Shown here piece by piece: positions 43,114-52,123 of a stretch of 64,000 bases of DNA; position 1 is the first letter of the stretch, and each line of letters begins with the position of its first letter. The stretch is taken from NCBI GenBank assembly GCA_035438985.1, contig DAORJK010000001.1:186001-250000 (forward strand). The letters are read 5' to 3'. Below the pieces are notes generated by a model. It was not told the origin of the DNA. It was given only the letters and a program-made list of their open reading frames with translations, and did not search any database. This DNA is from UBA4408 sp002389785. GTDB taxonomy: Bacteria > Bacteroidota > Bacteroidia > UBA4408. Position numbers and translations under genes: made by a program.

Positions 43114-43728
43114 ATGATCAACAAACTATTCATACTGGAGCGTCCGCTATTTTTGTTCTGTGATGCTGAACAAGATGCCTCTGCTTTTGAACTTTTTAGT
43201 ACCTATTCATCGGTGAATGAATTACAGCAAAGTATCGCATTGTTTGAAAAAGAAACTCACATTAAAACAATGGGTATTCGTTTTGCATCAGAAAAAGAAA
43301 AAGAAAATGCTTTGAATTCTATTTATACAAAAATTGAAGCAGCCGGTGGTATTGTTAAAAACAAACAAGGACAATTACTTTTTATTTTTCGCCATGGTAA
43401 ATGGGATTTACCGAAAGGAAAAATTGAAAAAGGCGAAAACGAACAAGCTGCAGCTTTGCGCGAAGTGGAAGAGGAATGTGGCATTGCAGAACTAACACTT
43501 CAAAAAAAACTTACTACCACCTTTCACACCTATTATCTTAAGGATACACCAATTTTAAAAGCTTCGCACTGGTATTTGATGAATTACACCGGTAATAGTA
43601 CCCAGCTTATACCACAAACTGAAGAACACATTAGCGATGCCCGTTGGATGAATGCTGCCGAAATACAAGAAGCGATGAAAAATACCTACGCATCTATTGC
43701 TGAGGTAATGAGATTGTATTATTTGTAA
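43114..43728 (+). CDS. Nudix hydrolase
   Basis: 204 residues. The Nudix box is GKIEKGENEQAAALREVEEECGI (about 107-129), complete with both REVEEE metal residues. An N-terminal region of about 80 residues precedes it (LERPLFLFCDAEQDASAF), then GKWDLPKGKIEKGE in the Nudix fold. Substrate cannot be assigned, though ADP-ribose or diadenosine polyphosphate hydrolases are likely. It is divergent from pyrE. Confidence 0.9.
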   Translation: MINKLFILERPLFLFCDAEQDASAFELFSTYSSVNELQQSIALFEKETHIKTMGIRFASEKEKENALNSIYTKIEAAGGIVKNKQGQLLFIFRHGKWDLPKGKIEKGENEQAAALREVEEECGIAELTLQKKLTTTFHTYYLKDTPILKASHWYLMNYTGNSTQLIPQTEEHISDARWMNAAEIQEAMKNTYASIAEVMRLYYL

Positions 43729-43815
43729 ACGATTCTATTTGCCCGCACTAAAAAAACAAACCGAACAAATTTTATTATTTGCTTCCGTAATTGAGTAACC
43801 AAACACCAAAAAGTA

Positions 43816-45612
43816 TTAAAAGCAGTACCTATTCTCAGCAATTAATTTTGCTGCAATTCTTCTGCGCGCATCCTTAGTATTCAATGGTTGAGTTTTGGTA
43901 AAACGCTTTAAACCCATGAGCATCATGCGTTGTTCGTCGCCCTGTGCAAACGAATTTATGGCTTCTTTTCCGGCTATTAATATTCTATCGGCAGCATCAT
44001 TAATGTATACTCGAAGTATATCCAAGTGCTCAGCACATGCTTCTGCGCCGCGTTTCGATACCAATTTTTCAACGCGCAATTGCAGCGATTCTGCGATGTA
44101 TAAATCAATCATCATGTCTGCAATGTTCATCAATACCTCTTGCTCTTTCGATAATTCCATCATCAGCTTTTGAACAGCTGCTCCGGCGACCATTAATACC
44201 GCCTTCTTAAAGTTGGCAATGTATTTTTTTTCAGCAGCAAAAAGTGTTTCATCTTCTGCACCAAAATCAGGAATAGACATCAATTCGCCTGCAACTTTTG
44301 TAGCCGGTCCCATTAAATCCAATTCCCCTTTCATGGCGCGTTTCAACATCATGTCAACAATGAGCATGCGGTTTATTTCGTTTGTGCCTTCAAAAATTCG
44401 GTTAATCCGAGCATCGCGATATGCTCGATCCATTGGAGCTTCGGCACTATATCCCATACCGCCATAGATTTGCACTCCTTCGTCACATACATAATCCAGC
44501 ACTTCAGAGCCATTCACCTTCATAATGGCAGCTTCAACAGCAAATTGTTCTATCCCTTTTAGTTTCGCTTTACCTGCATCCATTCCTCCTGCCATTAAAG
44601 CTGCTGTTGCATCTTCTATATTCTGACTTGCCCTATATGCTGCTGCTTCACAAGCATAGATTCGAATTGCTTGCTCGGCTAACTTATAACGTATTGCACC
44701 ATATTTTGCTATAGGTCGACCAAATTGCAAACGCTCATTGGCATATTCAATTGATTTTTGAGAAACACGTTTTGAACCACCCAATGCTGCTGCGGCTAGT
44801 TTAATGCGTCCAATATTCAAAATATTAACCGCTATTTTAAATCCATTTTGACGCTCACTTAGTAAATTCTCAACGGGAACCATACAGTCGTTGAAAAATA
44901 TTTGTCGTGTACTACTTCCCTTTATTCCCATTTTATGTTCTTCGGGATTAAAGCTGATGCCGGGAAAATCGCGCTCTACAATAAAGGCACTTAAATTTTC
45001 ATCGTCATCAATTTTAGCAAACACGGTTAGTACATGTGCAAAACCACCGTTGGTAATCCACATCTTTTGTCCATTCAAAATATAGTGCTTACCATCCTTG
45101 CTTAAAACTGCTTTTGTTTTTCCTGAGTTAGCATCTGAACCGGCACTTGGCTCAGTCAAGCAATAACAACCTTTCCATTCGCCGCTGGCCAATTTGGGAA
45201 TGTATTTAGCCTTTTGTTCTGCATTCCCATAATATAAAATTGGAAGCGTTCCAATACCGGTATGTGCAGAAATTGCTACCGAAAATGAATGTCCGCCACC
45301 GGTAACCTCAGCACTTAACATAGATGTCACAAAGTCTTTTCCAAATCCACCATACTCTTCCGGAATTGAAACACCCAATAATCCAAGTTCTCCAGCTTTA
45401 TCCATTAAAGAGGGCATAAGTCCTTCTTCCTGTGCATCTATCCTATCAAGTATTGGTAATACTTCAGTATCTAAAAAATCCTGACAGGTTTGAGCAATCA
45501 TTAACTGCTCTTCACTCCATTCTTCAGGAATAAAAACATCCTGTGCGTTGGTTTCTTTAATTAAAAATTCGCCGCCCTTAAGCGCAGTTTTACCTTGATT
45601 TGTCGTTTCCAT
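43816..45612 (-). CDS. Acyl-CoA dehydrogenase
   Basis: 598 residues, longer than short-chain acyl-CoA dehydrogenases and of the kind found in Bacteroidota beta-oxidation clusters. CYCLTEPSAGSDANSGKTKAVL and YILNGQKMWITNGGFAHVLTVFA carry the FAD/acyl site; the flavin tail is YGGMGYSAEAPMDRAYRDARINRIFEGTNEINR, with catalytic-base Glu in the FEGTNE region. It catalyses the first oxidation step of fatty acyl-CoA. It lies after the lipoprotein/four-helix-bundle segment and downstream of thiolase on the same strand, so the beta-oxidation set is split by about 1.2 kb. Confidence 0.94.
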   Translation of the reverse strand: METTNQGKTALKGGEFLIKETNAQDVFIPEEWSEEQLMIAQTCQDFLDTEVLPILDRIDAQEEGLMPSLMDKAGELGLLGVSIPEEYGGFGKDFVTSMLSAEVTGGGHSFSVAISAHTGIGTLPILYYGNAEQKAKYIPKLASGEWKGCYCLTEPSAGSDANSGKTKAVLSKDGKHYILNGQKMWITNGGFAHVLTVFAKIDDDENLSAFIVERDFPGISFNPEEHKMGIKGSSTRQIFFNDCMVPVENLLSERQNGFKIAVNILNIGRIKLAAAALGGSKRVSQKSIEYANERLQFGRPIAKYGAIRYKLAEQAIRIYACEAAAYRASQNIEDATAALMAGGMDAGKAKLKGIEQFAVEAAIMKVNGSEVLDYVCDEGVQIYGGMGYSAEAPMDRAYRDARINRIFEGTNEINRMLIVDMMLKRAMKGELDLMGPATKVAGELMSIPDFGAEDETLFAAEKKYIANFKKAVLMVAGAAVQKLMMELSKEQEVLMNIADMMIDLYIAESLQLRVEKLVSKRGAEACAEHLDILRVYINDAADRILIAGKEAINSFAQGDEQRMMLMGLKRFTKTQPLNTKDARRRIAAKLIAENRYCF

Positions 45613-45630
45613 TTTTTCAGAATTTTACTG

Positions 45631-46047
45631 TTATAATTTCCCTTGAATTTCTAAACTTGTTGAACCTGTTTTTTCTTCCATTAATTCATCGTTCACATAT
45701 ACTGCAATTTGATAATTACTATCAGTATGTTGCAAATTGGTGTAAGTTACTTTTATGTAATACTCTTCACCTTCATAAGCATACCTGCGAGCATACCAAA
45801 CACTGCTGTAATATTGATTCGTACTATCGCTGTTGTAGCTAATTTCTTTACGCTCTCCACTAGCTGCATAGAGGTCTGAATTGTAGCTAATAGTTACACT
45901 GTTTCCTTTTGGAAAATTTACCTCGTAAATTACATCAAACTTTTTTTGTTCTTTGCGACAGCTTGTTAACAGCATAAGTACCAAGTACAAAGTATATAGT
46001 ACAAAGTTATTTAGTGTAAATTGTTTTATTTTACTCTTAATTATCAT
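45631..46047 (-). CDS. Small lipoprotein of unknown function
   Basis: 138 residues with a lipoprotein signal (lipobox LLTSC, Cys at about 30) preceded by a long polar N region. The mature protein is Tyr/Ser-rich with beta-strand patterning and two YYSSVWYARRYAYEGEEYYIK / TYTNLQHTDSNYQIAVYVNDEL strands, resembling small immunoglobulin-like lipoproteins. No known function. Its signal-peptide coding region contains the AGTACAAAG repeat echo (see 45977-46008). It ends 18 bases before the acyl-CoA dehydrogenase start. Confidence 0.7.
   Translation of the reverse strand: MIIKSKIKQFTLNNFVLYTLYLVLMLLTSCRKEQKKFDVIYEVNFPKGNSVTISYNSDLYAASGERKEISYNSDSTNQYYSSVWYARRYAYEGEEYYIKVTYTNLQHTDSNYQIAVYVNDELMEEKTGSTSLEIQGKL
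45977..46008 (-). repeat. CTTTGTACT-core repeats, left copy (14-bp spacing)
   Basis: On the minus strand, two copies of CTTTGTACT (45984-45992 and 45998-46006) are offset by exactly 14 bases, plus a third related CTTGGTACT. They lie within the 5' coding region of the lipoprotein gene, where they encode its hydrophobic LYTLYLVLM stretch. The same core and period recur in opposite orientation at 46705-46788. Confidence 0.7.
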
Positions 46048-46196
46048 TTAAAATTATGACTTGATGTTATACTAATATTAAAGGTCTATTATTTATTAAT
46101 TGAAACTTATTTGAAGTTATCTACCATGAATAATTTATGTTTATAAAATATACCTGAAACCAACCTACAAAATCTGCAATACCTTTTATAATAAAA

Positions 46197-46544
46197 TTAC
46201 AATTTCATTCTAAGAATATAATTCATTTTTTTTATTTCTTCAATTTCCTTTAACATAACTTCTGCAGTTCTATTATCAACAAAGTTTAGATTTTTAGAAA
46301 TTATCAATTGTGTTTCTAATTCATATGTTGAACCGTTAGCAATTCCCAAAAAATGTTTAAACTCATTATTGGAATTACGTCCTGCACCTTCAGCAATATT
46401 AGAAGGAATCGATACAGCACTCTTTCGCAATTGTGAAGTTAATCCATAAATTTCATGTGAGGGGAAGTTATTTGTAATTCGATATACCTCCACTGTCAAA
46501 TTAATTGCTCTATTCCATAGTTTTAATTCCTTAATATTATGCAT
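46197..46544 (-). CDS. Four-helix-bundle protein (S23/IVP family)
   Basis: 115 residues of the S23-like four-helix-bundle family, best known as intervening-sequence proteins of spirochaete 23S rRNA and scattered widely in Bacteroidota. The core LWNRAINLTVEVYRIT, YGLTSQLRKSAVSIPSNIAEGAGRNSNNEFKHFLGIANGSTYELETQLII is typical. No catalytic site is expected; members may bind RNA. It is AT-rich and stands alone between the lipoprotein and a repeat block, 148 and 253 bases from its neighbours, within the beta-oxidation cluster. Confidence 0.9.
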   Translation of the reverse strand: MHNIKELKLWNRAINLTVEVYRITNNFPSHEIYGLTSQLRKSAVSIPSNIAEGAGRNSNNEFKHFLGIANGSTYELETQLIISKNLNFVDNRTAEVMLKEIEEIKKMNYILRMKL

Positions 46545-46704
46545 CTATCTGCTTTTTAGTGCTCTACCAACTTATTAAATTTAATCGATTAAAACGCACG
46601 CAAAAAAAATCATATTCCTGAACAAGTAATTTTAAGGCAAATACTATTAATAAAAAAAGTCTTCAAACATCCTATTTTTAATAATGAGCCAATATCAATA
46701 TAAA

Positions 46705-46788
46705 ATCCTTTCACTAAAATCCTTGCTCTAAAATCTTTGTACTTACATCTTTGTACTAACATCTGAGTACTAACATCTGAGTACTAAA
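46705..46788 (+). repeat. 14-bp tandem repeat block (six units)
   Basis: Six adjacent 14-bp units from 46705: ATCCTTTCACTAAA, ATCCTTGCTCTAAA, ATCTTTGTACTTAC, ATCTTTGTACTAAC, ATCTGAGTACTAAC and ATCTGAGTACTAA plus one base. The units share the skeleton ATCTTTGTACTAAC and drift gradually from left to right, as expected of an expanded, mutating minisatellite. It lies 10 bases from the thiolase stop (46798) and 160 bases upstream of the four-helix-bundle gene. Confidence 0.85.
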
Positions 46789-46797
46789 TCAAAATAA

Positions 46798-47976
46798 TCA
46801 ATTTAATCGTTCAAAAATTCCGGCAGCACCTTGTCCTGTACCAACACACATGGTAACCATACCGTATTTTTGATTTCTACGTTTTAATTCATTGAATAAT
46901 TGTACAGATAGCTTAGCTCCACTGCAACCAAGCGGATGGCCCAACGATATAGCTCCTCCGTTTACATTAATCAATTCAGCATTTAATTTTAATTCACGAA
47001 TTACCGCAAGCGATTGCGATGCAAATGCTTCATTTAATTCAAACAGCTCAATTTGGTCTTGCTTTAAACCTGCTATTTTTAATGCTTTTGGAATAGCAGC
47101 AACCGGACCAATTCCCATGATACGTGGAGGTACACCAGCAGCTGCAAAACTCACCATTCGCGCTATGGGAGTTAAATTATTTTCTTTTAAAAATTTCTCA
47201 CTCACTACCATAACAAAAGCGGCTCCATCACTAGTTTGAGAAGAGTTTCCTGCGGTAACAACACCTTGTGCTGCAAACACAGGTTTCAATTTTGACAATG
47301 CTTCAACCGAAGTATCAGCTCTTGCACCCTCATCGGTGTCCACAACAAATTCACGTGTTTGGCGCTTCTCGTTTGCATCCACATAATTTTCCTTTATGGT
47401 GATTGGTACAATCTCCTCTTTAAACTTTCCTTCCTTAATTGCTTTCACAGCCTTTTGATGTGAATTGTAAGAAAACACATCCTGATCTTCTCTACTAATG
47501 TTGTATTCTTTAGCTACTGCCTCAGCAGTTAATCCCATGCCCCAGTAATAGTCGGGGTGTGCAATAGCCACCTCTGCATTCGGAATAATTCTCCATCCTC
47601 CCATTGGAATTAAACTCATGCTTTCGGCCCCTCCTGCAATTATACAATCAGCTTGACCGCTATGAATTTTGGCACTGGCAATGGCAATGGTTTCAAGTCC
47701 CGAGGCACAGTATCGATTTACTGTTACACCCGGAACTTTATCTGTAGAAAAAGACAAAAGCGAAATTAGTCGTGCCATGTTCATCCCTTGTTCAGCTTCA
47801 GGCATAGCATTGCCAACAATTAAGTCATCCACCTGTTCGGCAGCCACATTAGGCACACTTGCCATAAGGTGCTTAATAACTCCTGCCGCTAAATCATCGG
47901 GACGCGTGAAACGAAAACCGCCTCGGTTAGCTTTCCCTACTGCACTTCTATATGCTGCTACTATGTATGCATTCAT
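46798..47976 (-). CDS. Acetyl-CoA C-acyltransferase (thiolase)
   Basis: 392 residues. The active-site nucleophile Cys is in VNRYCASGLETIAIASAK (about 89), the His in NVNGGAISLGHPLGCSGA, and the second Cys in MVTMCVGTGQGAAGIFE. All three catalytic residues are present. It follows the fused hydratase/dehydrogenase by 31 bases and makes acetyl-CoA in the last step of beta-oxidation. Downstream is the repeat/four-helix-bundle segment instead of the acyl-CoA dehydrogenase. Confidence 0.95.
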   Translation of the reverse strand: MNAYIVAAYRSAVGKANRGGFRFTRPDDLAAGVIKHLMASVPNVAAEQVDDLIVGNAMPEAEQGMNMARLISLLSFSTDKVPGVTVNRYCASGLETIAIASAKIHSGQADCIIAGGAESMSLIPMGGWRIIPNAEVAIAHPDYYWGMGLTAEAVAKEYNISREDQDVFSYNSHQKAVKAIKEGKFKEEIVPITIKENYVDANEKRQTREFVVDTDEGARADTSVEALSKLKPVFAAQGVVTAGNSSQTSDGAAFVMVVSEKFLKENNLTPIARMVSFAAAGVPPRIMGIGPVAAIPKALKIAGLKQDQIELFELNEAFASQSLAVIRELKLNAELINVNGGAISLGHPLGCSGAKLSVQLFNELKRRNQKYGMVTMCVGTGQGAAGIFERLN

Positions 47977-48007
47977 GCGTATTAATTTTTCGTTTGTATT
48001 AGTACTA

Positions 48008-50383
48008 TTAGTTTCTTAAAATTTTCCCACCGGTGAGTATGCTTTGCAAGCGTTCCAAAGTTTTTTTCTCACCGCATAAACTTAAAAATGCTTCACGTTC
48101 TAAATCAAGCAGGTATTGCTCGCTTACCAATGTTGGTGCAGACAAATCTCCTCCACTTAAAACGTAGGCCAACTTTTGCGAAATTTTTGCATCGTGTTCA
48201 CTGATATAATTACCCGAAAGCATCGAGTTTGCACCCAAATAAGCCAAGCCTAAAGCTTGCTTGCCCAATACTTTAATATCTTTTCGCTTGGTAGGTTGTG
48301 TATAACCTTCGTTAGCCATTTCAACACATGCTGCCTTTGCCTCTGCCAATAACCGAGGGCGAGATACAACTACTCGGTCTTTTCCGACTTGCAAATATCC
48401 AAGGTCAAATGCCTCCTGAGCAGAAGTCGATACCTTGGCTTGCCCGATGGTTAAAAATCGATCTCTGAACTTATTTAGTTCCACATCACCTTCATTTAAT
48501 TCATCGCTTAAGCGTAAAGCAAATTCTTTTGTTCCTCCGCCACCGGGAATTAATCCAACTCCAAATTCAACTAATCCCATATAAGTTTCGGCATGTGCAA
48601 CAACTTTATCAGCATGCATGCTCATTTCACAAGAACCCCCAAGTGCCATATTATGAGGTGCAACAACCACAGGTATAGATGAATAACGTACGCGCATCAT
48701 GGTATTTTGAAAGGCCTTAATCGCAAAATTTAGTTCATCGTACTCTTGTTCAACGGCCATCATAAATATCATTCCTACGTTCGCACCAGCACTAAAATTA
48801 GCACCTTCATTTGAAATGACTAAACCACGGTATTTTTTTTCTGCTAATTCAATTGCATAATTAACTCCTTGTATAACCTCACCTCCAATGGAATTCATCT
48901 TAGAATGGAATTCAAGATTTAAAATACCGTCGCCAATGTCTGTGATACTGGTTCCAGAATTCTTCCATACAGTTCGGTTGTCTCGCAAGGTGTCGAGCAA
49001 AATATAAGCTTCTGTTCCTTCAATTGTTTTGTAGGTGGAACTTATAACATCAAACACTTTACGCGTACTATTTTCAATTTTGTAAAACGAAGAATTGCCT
49101 GCAGCTAAAAAGTCGAAGATCCATTTTGCAGGCTTATTTCCTGAAGCTTCCATCATGGCCACAGATTCCTTCACACCAATCGCATCCCAGTATTCAAATG
49201 GGCCAAGTTCCCAGCCAAATCCGGCCTTCATGGCATCATCTATTTTGTATATATCATCACTAATTTCAGGAATTCGGTTGCTTACGTACTTAAATAATCC
49301 CATAAAACTAGCACGATAAAATTCTCCGGCTTTATCTTTCCCTGAAATCAATACTTTGACACGATCCTTTAAATTGTCAATAGTCTTGGTGTTTTCAAGT
49401 GTTGCAAATTTTATTTTTTGAGAAGGATGGTAAGTAAGCGTTTTTAAATCGAGTGCATGTATTTCACTTTTACCGGATGCTGCTTTTACTTTCTTAAAAA
49501 AACCCTGTTCTGTTTTCGCACCCAACCATTTGTTTTCAATCATTTTGTTGATATAGCCCGGAATAGCAAACACCTCTTTTGCTTCGTCGTTGGGACAACT
49601 TTGTGCAACACCGTTGGCTACGTGCACCAAAGTATCTAAGCCAACTACATCGCAGGTGCGAAAAGTGGCAGATTTAGGACGTCCTAAAACAGGACCTGTT
49701 AATTTATCAACCTCTTCAATTGTAAGTTCCATTTTTTCCACCAAATGAAACAAACTCATAATGCCGAAAACCCCAATACGGTTCGCAATAAAGGCCGGAG
49801 TATCTTTACACAATACAGTGGTTTTACCTAAGTACAAATCACCATACTCAAGTAAAAAATCAATAATTTCCTTGTCGGTTTTTTGAGTTGGAATAATTTC
49901 CAATAATTTTAAATAGCGCGGTGGATTAAAAAAGTGGGTTCCACAAAAGTGCTTCTGAAAATCTTCACTTCTACCTTCAATCATTTGATTTATTGGAATT
50001 CCGGAAGTATTCGAACTTACAATGGAACCTGCCCTTCGGAATTGCTCAACTTTTTCAAATACCTGTTTTTTTATATCCAAACGTTCAACAACCACTTCAA
50101 TTATCCAATCGTAACCGGCAATTTTTGGCATATCATCCTCAAAGTTTCCGGTGGTGATTTTAGTTGCGAACGATTTTTTATAAATAGGTGAAGGATTTGA
50201 TTTCAATGCAAAATTTAATGCATCATCTACAATTTTATTTCTCGACTTTTTGTCGGGAGCAGCGTCTTTGGGCACTATATCGAGTAAAAGTACTTCAACA
50301 CCAATATTTGCAAAGTGGCAGGCAATGCGACTTCCCATAACACCTGAGCCTAATACTGCAACTTTTTTAATGCTTCGTTTCAT
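48008..50383 (-). CDS. 3-hydroxyacyl-CoA dehydrogenase / enoyl-CoA hydratase fusion
   Basis: 791 residues. The N-terminal Rossmann motif is VAVLGSGVMGSRIACHFANIGVEVLLLDI; NTSGIPINQM and THFFNPPRYLKLLEIIPT continue the dehydrogenase (about 1-300), followed by its C-terminal helical domain. The C-terminal third is a crotonase: GLVISNEGANFSAGANVGMIF and VVVAPHNMALGGSCEMSMHADKVVAHAETYMGLVEFGVGLIPGGGGTKEF hold oxyanion-hole and catalytic Glu residues. The order (dehydrogenase first, hydratase last) is the reverse of E. coli FadB. It is first in the minus-strand beta-oxidation run. Confidence 0.94.
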   Translation of the reverse strand: MKRSIKKVAVLGSGVMGSRIACHFANIGVEVLLLDIVPKDAAPDKKSRNKIVDDALNFALKSNPSPIYKKSFATKITTGNFEDDMPKIAGYDWIIEVVVERLDIKKQVFEKVEQFRRAGSIVSSNTSGIPINQMIEGRSEDFQKHFCGTHFFNPPRYLKLLEIIPTQKTDKEIIDFLLEYGDLYLGKTTVLCKDTPAFIANRIGVFGIMSLFHLVEKMELTIEEVDKLTGPVLGRPKSATFRTCDVVGLDTLVHVANGVAQSCPNDEAKEVFAIPGYINKMIENKWLGAKTEQGFFKKVKAASGKSEIHALDLKTLTYHPSQKIKFATLENTKTIDNLKDRVKVLISGKDKAGEFYRASFMGLFKYVSNRIPEISDDIYKIDDAMKAGFGWELGPFEYWDAIGVKESVAMMEASGNKPAKWIFDFLAAGNSSFYKIENSTRKVFDVISSTYKTIEGTEAYILLDTLRDNRTVWKNSGTSITDIGDGILNLEFHSKMNSIGGEVIQGVNYAIELAEKKYRGLVISNEGANFSAGANVGMIFMMAVEQEYDELNFAIKAFQNTMMRVRYSSIPVVVAPHNMALGGSCEMSMHADKVVAHAETYMGLVEFGVGLIPGGGGTKEFALRLSDELNEGDVELNKFRDRFLTIGQAKVSTSAQEAFDLGYLQVGKDRVVVSRPRLLAEAKAACVEMANEGYTQPTKRKDIKVLGKQALGLAYLGANSMLSGNYISEHDAKISQKLAYVLSGGDLSAPTLVSEQYLLDLEREAFLSLCGEKKTLERLQSILTGGKILRN

Positions 50384-50742
50384 AACTTACTAATTTAATT
50401 TATGTAGAATAGGATAAGATTATTAGTGATGGTACTTCAATAATTGGAGTTCGAATTTAGCTTGTGTGGAAAGAAAACATGCTGCAATTGTATTTCTCAT
50501 CAACTTAATTGATTCCTTTTTGTTCACAAACAAATTTATAAAAAAACTACAATCACACTACTTTCATTTTAACTTCTGTTTTGAAGTTCTCTTCTGATTT
50601 AAAAAGCAACTTGTCTATTTTATCTACCATTTTAAAAAATAACTTTTTATTTTGCATTCACTTGGCACCATATTTGCCAGCGGCCCGCGTCAAAAAAAAT
50701 CCTAGTATTAATCCTGCGCAAGCAGACTAAAAAAAACAAAAA
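50384..50742. other. Divergent regulatory gap between the beta-oxidation genes and mscL
   Basis: A 359-base non-coding region between divergent genes. It is AT-rich with no ORF, tRNA or strong hairpin. Near mscL there is TTTTGCATTCACTTGGCACC then ATATTTG, a partial match to a TTG/TAnnTTTG promoter for the plus strand, followed by a small GC-rich patch (CAGCGGCCCGCG). Nothing firm is assigned. Confidence 0.4.
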
Positions 50743-51159
50743 ATGGGAATGTTAAAAGAATTCAAAGAATTTGCCATGAAAGGCAATGTAGTTGACCTAG
50801 CAGTAGGTGTTGTAATTGGTGCTGCGTTTGGGAAAATAGTAAGCTCCCTTGTGAGCGATGTTATTATGCCGCCAATTGGATGGTTATTGGGTGGCATTAA
50901 TTTTACCGACATAAAAATAAAACTAAGCGAAGCTGTTGCCGATGCAAATGGCAAAGTAATTACCGAAGCAGTTAACATAAACTTAGGAGTATTTTTACAA
51001 AGCGTGTTTGATTTTATCATTATTGCCTTTGTAATTTTTATGGTTATTAAAGCGATGAATAAATTAAAGAAAGAAGAAGTTGCAGCTCCTGCAGCACCTC
51101 CGGCACCAAGCAATGAAGAGGTTTTATTAACACAAATTCGTGATTTGCTGAAAAAATAA
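50743..51159 (+). CDS. mscL: Large-conductance mechanosensitive channel
   Basis: 138 residues. The N-terminal helix KEFKEFAMKGNVVDLAVGVVIGAAFGKIVSSLVSDVIMPPIGWL is the MscL pore-lining signature, followed by a periplasmic loop and the second membrane helix (VFDFIIIAFVIFMVIKAMNKLKK) and a charged C-terminal tail (EEVAAPAAPPAPSNEEVLLTQIRDLLKK). It opens under membrane tension to release osmolytes. It is divergent from the beta-oxidation genes. Confidence 0.97.
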   Translation: MGMLKEFKEFAMKGNVVDLAVGVVIGAAFGKIVSSLVSDVIMPPIGWLLGGINFTDIKIKLSEAVADANGKVITEAVNINLGVFLQSVFDFIIIAFVIFMVIKAMNKLKKEEVAAPAAPPAPSNEEVLLTQIRDLLKK

Positions 51160-51218
51160 TTTTACTAACAACTATTCAAATACACACTAAAATCAATTAT
51201 TAACACAAATTCTTTACT

Positions 51219-52112
51219 ATGAAAAAAGTTTATTCTATTTGCTTAGGAATTCTTGCTTTCGGCTTTATAACAACAAAAGCTGAAAATGCTGATACAACTA
51301 AAATTTGGAAAAAAGGAGCTGTTGCCGGCTTAAATTTATCTCAAACCTCTCTTACCAACTGGCAAGGTGGTGGACAAAACTCGCTAGCCGTAAATGCTAT
51401 TTTCAGCGGATTTACCAATTATAAAAAGGGTCGCAATGTTTGGGACAACACGCTAGATTTAGCCTATGGATTGCTTCAACAAGGTAAGAGCGATGTAATT
51501 AAAAGTGACGATAAAATTGACTTCAATAGCAAGTATGGCCGTTACGCATTTAAACATTGGTATTACACCGGACTTGTGAACTTTAAAAGTCAAATGGCAC
51601 CGGGGTATAACTACCCCAACGACAGTGTAGTGATTTCGCGCTTCTTGGCACCAGCTTATATTCTTGCATCTATAGGTCTCGATTATAAACCGAATGACTA
51701 TTTTTCAATGTACATTTCACCCATTACCCAAAAAACTACCTTAGTCATGGATGATAAATTAAATGCATTAGGGGCATTTGGTGTTGATACCGGTAAAACA
51801 AGCAGAAGCGAGTTTGGAGGATATGTTCGTATGCAATTTGCGAAAGATATTTTTACCAATGTAAATTTTAAAACTAAGTTGGAGCTTTTTAGCAATTACA
51901 TGAATAATCCACAAAACATTGATGTTAATTGGGAATGCCTGTTATCTATGAAAGTGAATAAATATATTTCTGCAACTGTTTCAACTCAATTGGTGTACGA
52001 TGACGATATTAAGATTGCAGTCGATTCCAACAACGACGGATTAGCTGATAAAATAGGTCCCCGCGTACAATTCAAAGAAGTATTGGGAATTGGTCTTTCC
52101 TATAAATTTTAA
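51219..52112 (+). CDS. DUF3078 outer-membrane protein
   Basis: 297 residues with a signal peptide (MKKVYSICLGILAFGFITTKA) and the family opening IWKKGAVAGLNLSQTSLTNWQGGGQNSLAV. The remainder is a series of amphipathic strands ending in YKF, consistent with a small outer-membrane beta-barrel. The family is common in Bacteroidota, role unknown. It is 59 bases after mscL and 11 bases before the OmpA gene, suggesting one transcript. Confidence 0.87.
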   Translation: MKKVYSICLGILAFGFITTKAENADTTKIWKKGAVAGLNLSQTSLTNWQGGGQNSLAVNAIFSGFTNYKKGRNVWDNTLDLAYGLLQQGKSDVIKSDDKIDFNSKYGRYAFKHWYYTGLVNFKSQMAPGYNYPNDSVVISRFLAPAYILASIGLDYKPNDYFSMYISPITQKTTLVMDDKLNALGAFGVDTGKTSRSEFGGYVRMQFAKDIFTNVNFKTKLELFSNYMNNPQNIDVNWECLLSMKVNKYISATVSTQLVYDDDIKIAVDSNNDGLADKIGPRVQFKEVLGIGLSYKF

Positions 52113-52123
52113 TCACTTGACTT

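Noticed and set aside
46545..46704. Possible hidden short gene between the four-helix-bundle gene and the repeats
   Set aside because: No ORF of useful length is seen and the sequence is AT-rich; only the D-arm-like 15-mer is noted.
50648..50690. Promoter for mscL (TTTTG ... ATATTTG)
   Set aside because: The -7 box has only a partial consensus match and the spacing is short, so it is mentioned within the gap entry and not called.
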